Shown one piece after another: positions 59,620 to 64,000 of a stretch of DNA of 64,000 nt. The position numbers and the translations under genes were made by a program. Where the stretch lies: assembly GCA_959600905.1 (NCBI GenBank), contig CAUGNO010000001.1, positions 248,001 to 312,000 of the forward strand. Direction: 5' to 3'. The notes under the pieces were generated by a model. That model made no database searches. It had not been told where the DNA came from and worked only from the letters and a program-made list of their open reading frames with translations. Each line of letters starts with the position of its first letter. The stretch's first letter is position 1. The DNA is from UMGS1975 sp959600905 (GTDB lineage: Bacteria; Bacillota; Clostridia; Christensenellales; QAND01).

Positions 59620-59628
59620 CTAGCAAAT

Positions 59629-59658
59629 ATTATAATGCAAAACAAGCTGCTTTGGCAA
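59629..59658 (-). promoter_or_regulatory. Promoter of tRNA-Leu
   Basis: Minus-strand TTGCCA, 18-base spacer, TATAAT, ending 9 bases before the tRNA. Confidence 0.75.
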
Positions 59659-59797
59659 CCTATTTCTAAACGCTTATCCACATCATACATCGTTTTTTGT
59701 GCGCTGGCAAAAACAAGGTTGTCCGTTTTTCCCTACAATGGTAAGATAAAGTATTCTTCCATATATGAACTGTTTTAAGAACAGGAGGGACATGGAT

Positions 59798-60538
59798 ATG
59801 TCGATCCAGAAAGAAGAAATATCGGTATCATCTGCCTCTACGGTACAAAAAGTGGTTTCTTATATAGAGCAGAGGATCTGCGCGCAAGAGCTTTGTCCAG
59901 GTGACCGAATTCCTACTGAAAATGAGCTTTGTGCACTGCTGGGCGTTAGCCGCACCTCTGTGAGAGAGGCCATCAAGATCTTAGAATCCATGACCATCAT
60001 CCAGGTGCGCCGCGGAGACGGCACCTATATCGCCCGCCCCCAAGATATTACCTTTTATACGCCATGGAAATTCAAAATGCTGCTGGAAGGCACCACCTGG
60101 CAGGAGGTGCTGGCCTTTCGTGAACAGATGGAATTCAGCATCCTTCGCTGCGCTTTTCTGCATATTACCGAGCAGGATCTGTCCACTCTCTCACAGAACT
60201 TGGAAAAAACGCGCTGGATCTGCCAGTATGAGCCGGGAAATATGCAAGCGCTGATTCAGCTGGATGATGAATTTCACGGCACCATTGCACATGCCACCCA
60301 AAACAAAATGCTGGAGGATATGTATCAATTTACTTTTGATATCGTTTCTCCGTTGATCTTAGCGGATACCCAAAGCGAAAAAGCCGTTGAATCCACGCTG
60401 GTTGTGCATCAGCTGCTGGTAGAAGCGCTGGAGCGCAAAGATCTATTCTTGGCAGCCCATGCCGCCCATCAAGGCATTTTGTACTGGGAGGATCTGGCGC
60501 AAAAGCAGCCCAGCGACCGCTTTCTCTTTCATAAATAG
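59798..60538 (+). CDS. GntR/FadR family transcriptional regulator
   Basis: A 246-residue regulator: N-terminal winged helix with GDRIPTENELCALLGVSRTSVREAIKILESM near residues 36-66, then the wing VRRGDGTYIARP, and a C-terminal all-helical FCD domain with the conserved Arg, Asp and His (LAFREQMEFSILR, DDEFHGTIAHAT, STLVVHQLLVEAL) that bind metal and an organic acid. The ATG at 59798 has AGGAGGG 8 bases upstream; an ATG two codons earlier is too close. The target may be sugar-acid genes, perhaps the FGGY kinase operon at 63481, but no site was identified. Confidence 0.92.
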   Translation: MSIQKEEISVSSASTVQKVVSYIEQRICAQELCPGDRIPTENELCALLGVSRTSVREAIKILESMTIIQVRRGDGTYIARPQDITFYTPWKFKMLLEGTTWQEVLAFREQMEFSILRCAFLHITEQDLSTLSQNLEKTRWICQYEPGNMQALIQLDDEFHGTIAHATQNKMLEDMYQFTFDIVSPLILADTQSEKAVESTLVVHQLLVEALERKDLFLAAHAAHQGILYWEDLAQKQPSDRFLFHK

Positions 60539-60587
60539 AAAACATTGCCCTGATTTTTCCCAAAGAGAAGCATTCCAATATGGACAA

Positions 60588-60630
60588 AACGACCGAGCCC
60601 ACTTTTCGTGTTGGCCCGGCCGTTTTCTTT
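60588..60630 (+). terminator. Imperfect terminator after the GntR gene
   Basis: AACG-CCG-GCC pairs with GGC-CGG-CGTT with two A-C mismatches, then TTCTTTT. Confidence 0.55.
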
Positions 60631-60643
60631 TGCTTGGAAAGCA

Positions 60644-61021
60644 TTACCCTTCTTTTGTCAAGTAGATTTCCACGTTCCCCTGGGGCAACACCAGCTGATC
60701 TCCCTGTCTTGTCAACGCTTGTTCAGAAACATCGTCCCGGATGATAACGCCTTCCTCCGTTACCTCATAGGTTCCGCTGTACGCTTGGCCCATGACGACC
60801 ATTTCGCAGGTATTGTCCGCCTTAAACTCAACGGAAAGGTTCATCGATGGCATCATCTGCTGAATCTCCTCCTGGGTGACTGTAACGCCGTTGGCCTTCC
60901 CGCCCGTCATGTTCCATTTTCCCACGTACGCTTGATTGTCTGCGCTGCCGCAGCCTGCTAGGCACAGCATAGCCAGCAACAGCAGCGCCGCAAACAGGCT
61001 CGTCCTTTTTTTATGCAGCAT
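60644..61021 (-). CDS. Small predicted lipoprotein
   Basis: A 125-residue protein with a lipoprotein signal peptide: basic start, hydrophobic core and lipobox LAGC with C24 as the acylated residue. The mature part begins GSADNQAYVGKWNMTGGKANGV-like (a lipocalin-like YVGKWNMTG start) and is rich in beta strands, resembling small lipocalin-like lipoproteins of Clostridia. Function unknown. AGGAGGAGG lies 6 bases before the ATG. Confidence 0.85.
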   Translation of the reverse strand: MLHKKRTSLFAALLLLAMLCLAGCGSADNQAYVGKWNMTGGKANGVTVTQEEIQQMMPSMNLSVEFKADNTCEMVVMGQAYSGTYEVTEEGVIIRDDVSEQALTRQGDQLVLPQGNVEIYLTKEG

Positions 61022-61185
61022 TGTTACCTCCTCCTATACATTGGCATAGCTGGAGTATAGCGGCCATGGTGTTCATTGACAACGTTGTTCGGCTTGCCTC
61101 CCCTACTTTCGCGCAAATTTCCGTTCGTTCTCCTTTTTTTGAGGCCCATAGCAAACAAAGGAAACGAAATCGTTTCCTCTGTTTC

Positions 61186-62181
61186 TCATTTTTCAATGCG
61201 GCAGTCCCCGCTGCTCGTCTGAATGGTATAGACAGGAGCCGCCTGGGCGGAATTTTGGCCCGCAAAATCGTTCCTCAGATCTCCGCTGCCGGTATCAAAG
61301 GCAAGGGTAAATACGCTGTTTTCCGGCAGATGAAGCTCAATATCCCCCGATGTTGTCGTAAAGGACAAGGATTCCGGCTGTGCGTTGAGGCCTACCTCTA
61401 TTTCCCCGCTGGTGCTATTTGCCTGTAGATGCGCAGCCGTACCGAAAAATGCAATATCGCCGGAAGTGGTAGCAATCTTCGCTTGCTGCGCTGTTAACTG
61501 CGCAATCTCCATGTCCCCGCTGGTCGATTGGGCTGTCAGCTGCCCGACCTCTCCCTGGCCAAGCGCTATCTCTCCGCTGCTGGTTTGCAGGCTCATCTGC
61601 TCTGATACAATGCCGCCTTTTACCTCAATATCGCCGCTGGTGCTCGTAAGCTGCAGATTCTGTACCGTACCGGAAAACTCAATATCTCCAGCGCTGCTGT
61701 CTATGGCAAGGGCCAACGCATCCGCCCTTATACCCTCCACTTTGATTGTACCGCTCTGCGTATCGATCAAAAGCGTTCCCTGATATTCTTTGGGAATCTG
61801 TATTTCCAGATCTGACAAACGTGCGTTTCCCAGGAAAAAATCCCACCAGCGGGCGCTTTTTTCCGAGGAAATCTCCAGCGCATCCCCTGTTTGCCGTGTA
61901 GAAAAGTAGATCGTGTCCTCATGCGCTTCTGCCTTTTGTAAAATATGGAGGGAGCTGTCTTCGCTTTGCGTAAGGATGATATCGCCCAGGCCCCAGTCTA
62001 TCCGAAGCTGTGATACGCTGTCATCCATCTCCTGTTGCTTTACAGTTGTGAAGTTGTTTCTGTTGGCAACGCCCCAGTGTAACCTGGGGCCATTGGCCAA
62101 GCCCCAGATCAGTGCGCAAAGGGCCAGCGCCAAAATAATGCTCCAGGCGATGACCCGCCGTCTTCCGCTTCGGTAACTCAT
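61186..62181 (-). CDS. DUF4097 beta-strand repeat protein with one membrane helix
   Basis: A 331-residue protein: a basic N-terminus and membrane helix at about residues 10-28, then an outside beta-solenoid-like domain of DUF4097 type. It has at least six repeats of about 18-20 residues ending in T(S)SGDI or TSSGEI (for example STSGDIEV, TSSGEIAL, STSGDMEI, TTSGDIAF, STSGEIEV, TTSGDIEL). It overlaps the upstream gene as ATGA and has GGAGG 7 bases before the ATG. In this padR-DUF1700-DUF4097 arrangement the protein is a putative envelope adhesin-like or sensor component; its job is unproven. Confidence 0.88.
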   Translation of the reverse strand: MSYRSGRRRVIAWSIILALALCALIWGLANGPRLHWGVANRNNFTTVKQQEMDDSVSQLRIDWGLGDIILTQSEDSSLHILQKAEAHEDTIYFSTRQTGDALEISSEKSARWWDFFLGNARLSDLEIQIPKEYQGTLLIDTQSGTIKVEGIRADALALAIDSSAGDIEFSGTVQNLQLTSTSGDIEVKGGIVSEQMSLQTSSGEIALGQGEVGQLTAQSTSGDMEIAQLTAQQAKIATTSGDIAFFGTAAHLQANSTSGEIEVGLNAQPESLSFTTTSGDIELHLPENSVFTLAFDTGSGDLRNDFAGQNSAQAAPVYTIQTSSGDCRIEK

Positions 62182-62831
62182 TTTCTATCCTCCTTCATCT
62201 GTATAACGCCCTTTATGATATTTTCCACCGCTGCCGCCGCAATAAACAGAATCCAGGAATATCCCCAGCTTCCGCACAAAAAGCTAAAGAGAAAATAGGC
62301 TACGACAACCAGAGACCAATACGCGCTGTGAAACGCCTGGAATGCCTTTTTCTGGTGATTGGTCTTCGTGCGCCATTCCTTGAAATCCTCTACGATATTC
62401 TCATCCTGTTTTTCATAAACCGGCCGTGTCATGTGGTTATAGATCAGCATGCCGGTAGCACCTGCAATGCAGCCGAAAAACAATACGAGGCCCAAGATCT
62501 CCAGTCCGATGCTCTCAAAAAGGATGATCATCACCGGGCTTAAAATATACATCATAACGGCCGCCGCAGTGAGCAGTGCGCTTTTCTTTCGTTCCTGTTC
62601 ACTGGGGCCCTTAGTGCTGTGCGGACGTACGCTATCCACCAGCTCGGAAAGATCGCCCAGCCCTGTGATCACAGCATTGTATGCCTCTTCTTCCGATTTG
62701 CCATGTAAAAGCTGCTCGTTGTATTTTTCAATGAGGTTGGCAGTCAGCTCCTCTTTAAGCTCGTTTACCTTCTTGCCTTCCGGCACACCCGCAAATTCAT
62801 GATCGATATAGGCGCGGATCTTGTTTACCAT
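62178..62831 (-). CDS. DUF1700-like membrane protein with permease-prefix domain
   Basis: A 217-residue protein: a soluble N-terminal helical domain with VNELKEELTANLIEKYNEQLLHGKSEEEAYNAVITGLGD, listed here by its core KSEEEAYNAVITGLGD, typical of permease-prefix domains, then four hydrophobic helices in two pairs (about 86-128 and 165-205). AAGGAGG is 10 bases before the ATG. It lies between padR and the DUF4097 gene, the usual order of this operon in Bacillota; such proteins may pass an envelope signal. Confidence 0.85.
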   Translation of the reverse strand: MVNKIRAYIDHEFAGVPEGKKVNELKEELTANLIEKYNEQLLHGKSEEEAYNAVITGLGDLSELVDSVRPHSTKGPSEQERKKSALLTAAAVMMYILSPVMIILFESIGLEILGLVLFFGCIAGATGMLIYNHMTRPVYEKQDENIVEDFKEWRTKTNHQKKAFQAFHSAYWSLVVVAYFLFSFLCGSWGYSWILFIAAAAVENIIKGVIQMKEDRK

Positions 62832-62846
62832 GATTTCGTTTCCTCC

Positions 62847-63170
62847 TTAAAAGATCAGCTGTTCTATTAGCGCTTTGGTATCGCTCCATTGTGCCAGGCA
62901 CTGCTTGTAATATGCCTGCCCCTCCTTTGTGATGGCATAGTACCTGCGCCTGGCTCCTGTCTTTTCATCGCCCCAATAGGAAAGGATATAGCCCGCCTGT
63001 TCCAGCCGCCGAAAGGCTGTATACAGCGTTGCCTCCTTTAATTCATACTGCCCTTTGGTCTTTTCCTGTATCGTCTTGTTGATCTCATAGCCATAGCTAT
63101 CCTTATCCATCAGCCGACGCAGGATAATGGCCTCCGTATAGCCGCGAAGCGCATCCGAAGCGATGGGCAT
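62847..63170 (-). CDS. PadR family transcriptional regulator
   Basis: A 107-residue winged-helix protein of the short PadR class: RGYTEAIILRRLMDKDSYGYEI, then YELKEATLYTAFRRLEQAGYILSYW and the wing ARRRYYAITKEGQ. AAGGTG is 5 bases before the ATG. It heads the operon with the DUF1700 and DUF4097 genes and should repress it through the inverted repeat at 63206-63230. Confidence 0.93.
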   Translation of the reverse strand: MPIASDALRGYTEAIILRRLMDKDSYGYEINKTIQEKTKGQYELKEATLYTAFRRLEQAGYILSYWGDEKTGARRRYYAITKEGQAYYKQCLAQWSDTKALIEQLIF

Positions 63171-63194
63171 GTAATCACCTTCTTCCTGTATATA

Positions 63195-63230
63195 CTATAC
63201 ACGAATATACCTCATCTGTCGAGGTATATC
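63195..63230 (-). promoter_or_regulatory. padR operon promoter with overlapping inverted repeat
   Basis: Minus-strand TCGACA, 17-base spacer, TATAGT (63195-63223). A perfect inverted repeat ATATACCTC-N7-GAGGTATAT (63206-63230) covers the -35 and spacer, a fitting PadR autorepressor site. Confidence 0.75.
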
Positions 63231-63480
63231 AGAAAAATGATTACAATGTTTTTCCCCTTCTTTTTCCCTGAACTTTCGACAATTTTAATAAATCGATAAC
63301 AAAAAAGTGCCCAAAACACATAGGTGGTATGGTATAATAATAAAAATTTGAACGTTCCTTTTCTCCGCCGCATTTATGTACGATTTCTATGGCCCGTCTT
63401 TGGCTCATACACTTTAGCGCAGCCAAACAGCATACAAGCGGGCCGCTTATTGATAATTTTTATGTGTGGAGGTTTTTTTC
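63231..63480 (+). other. Upstream region of the FGGY kinase gene
   Basis: No gene is seen. A TATAAT at about 63332-63337 could be the -10 of the kinase, but no good -35 precedes it, which suits an activated promoter. The leader of about 140 bases contains a TTGGCT / AGCCAA hairpin near 63399-63426. Confidence 0.4.
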
Positions 63481-64000
63481 ATGGCAAAATATATCATTGC
63501 CCACGATTTCGGCACCAGCGCAAATAAGGCGTCTCTGTTTACCACAGAGGGCAAATTTGTAAAGACCGCAACGGCCGAATATCCCACCTATTATACCAAT
63601 CAAAGCTGGGTTGAGCAGGATCCGGAGGATTGGTGGGCGGCCTTTTGCCAAACGACCAAGACGCTGATGCAGGGAATCCCCAAAGAGGATGTGCTGTGTG
63701 TCAGCTTTGACGGCACCTATCCCAACTGTCTTTGTGTAGATAAAGACGGCAAGCCGCTGCACCGGGCTATGATTTGGCAGGATACGCGGGCCTACAAGCA
63801 GGCCGAGGAGATCACGAAAAAGATCCCGGCCAAGTACACGGCCGACCGCGCTAACCATGTGATGCAGACAGACCGCACACTGCCAAAGCTGCTTTGGATC
63901 AAGGAAAACCAGCCGGAAATCTTTGCCAAAACCGCGATGGTGCTGCCCTGCGTTTCCAACTATATCGTGATGCGGATGACAGGCGTGGCCTGCTGCGACT
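63481..64000 (+). CDS. FGGY family carbohydrate kinase, N-terminal part (cut by window edge)
   Basis: The first 173 codons of a sugar kinase. The ATP loop is AHDFGTSANKASLF (residues 7-20), with EQDPEDWW near 48, SFDGTYPNCLCVD near 77 and IWQDTRAYKQAEEI near 97, all typical of the FGGY N-terminal domain. GGAGG is 8 bases before the ATG. It is not the same subtype as the kinase at 34426. Substrate unknown; the GntR regulator 3 kb upstream is a candidate controller. Confidence 0.9.
   Translation, partial: MAKYIIAHDFGTSANKASLFTTEGKFVKTATAEYPTYYTNQSWVEQDPEDWWAAFCQTTKTLMQGIPKEDVLCVSFDGTYPNCLCVDKDGKPLHRAMIWQDTRAYKQAEEITKKIPAKYTADRANHVMQTDRTLPKLLWIKENQPEIFAKTAMVLPCVSNYIVMRMTGVACCD

Noticed and set aside
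59282..59626. Open frames on both strands reaching into tRNA-Leu
   Set aside because: They run into the tRNA gene, have no proper binding sites and show no protein-like pattern.
1..64000. CRISPR arrays, insertion sequences, prophage or rRNA
   Set aside because: No regularly spaced direct repeats, transposase, phage structural gene or rRNA segment was seen on either strand.

Overview
The window looks like the chromosome of a spore-forming, anaerobic, probably gut-associated member of the Bacillota, class Clostridia. The reasons are strong AGGAGG-type ribosome binding sites, two T-box leaders (pheS, thrS), an L20-type leader before infC-rpmI-rplT, a tetrahydrofolate riboswitch before a folate ECF transporter, a GatCAB amidotransferase, a YtxC-like sporulation gene upstream of thrS, and flavodoxin-ferredoxin (EFR1) proteins. 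The base composition is near 50 percent GC with AT-rich control regions. I cannot name a genus from sequence alone. No CRISPR array, insertion sequence or rRNA was seen; one tRNA (Leu, UAA) is present.

Layout. 1-2 kb: the N-terminus of a zinc alcohol dehydrogenase, a class II aldolase and a lone mannose-family PTS IIB, all on the minus strand (sugar catabolism). 2-7 kb: DUF362 protein, EamA exporter, AI-2E-type permease, redox protein, TrhA and a GNAT enzyme. 7.3-10.6 kb: gatCAB. 10.7-12.1 kb: hisH-hisF without other his genes. 12.3-20.4 kb: a tight nucleotide operon purA-purC-purF-purB-pyrG-guaA, whose 3' end at guaA is followed by a small AT-rich scar with a DUF4180 gene and a gene fragment. 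21.2-26.4 kb: a MarR regulator with a heterodimeric ABC exporter, divergent from a LysR regulator. 26.4-26.8 kb: a 19-residue hydrophobic peptide gene divergent from a small XRE regulator across a perfect palindrome. This is the most unusual locus in the window.

26.9-38.8 kb is accessory metabolism: a DUF2156 protein plus acetyltransferase, ArsR-EFR1, an M20 amidohydrolase, a DUF308 protein, a frameshifted alpha/beta hydrolase, a sodium:solute symporter, an FGGY kinase, a YczE-like protein, a YgjP-like metalloprotease, and a DUF308 protein fused to a papain-like hydrolase domain. 38.8-43 kb carries a TSCPD protein, a phosphodiester glycosidase, a small membrane protein, the THF riboswitch with folT, folC and an ACT-domain protein.

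43-55.2 kb is a minus-strand translation block: ytxC-like, thrS (T-box), infC-rpmI-rplT (L20 leader), a TrmH-family methylase, an SDR, then pheS-pheT-mutS2 (T-box). 55.2-64 kb holds a GT-A-like protein, a MATE exporter, a second EFR1 protein, tRNA-Leu, a GntR/FadR regulator, a lipoprotein, a padR-DUF1700-DUF4097 operon and the start of a second FGGY kinase. Genes on the two strands often meet tail to tail at one shared bidirectional terminator. Regulation is largely visible: promoters, T-boxes, riboswitch, leader attenuator and several palindromic operators.
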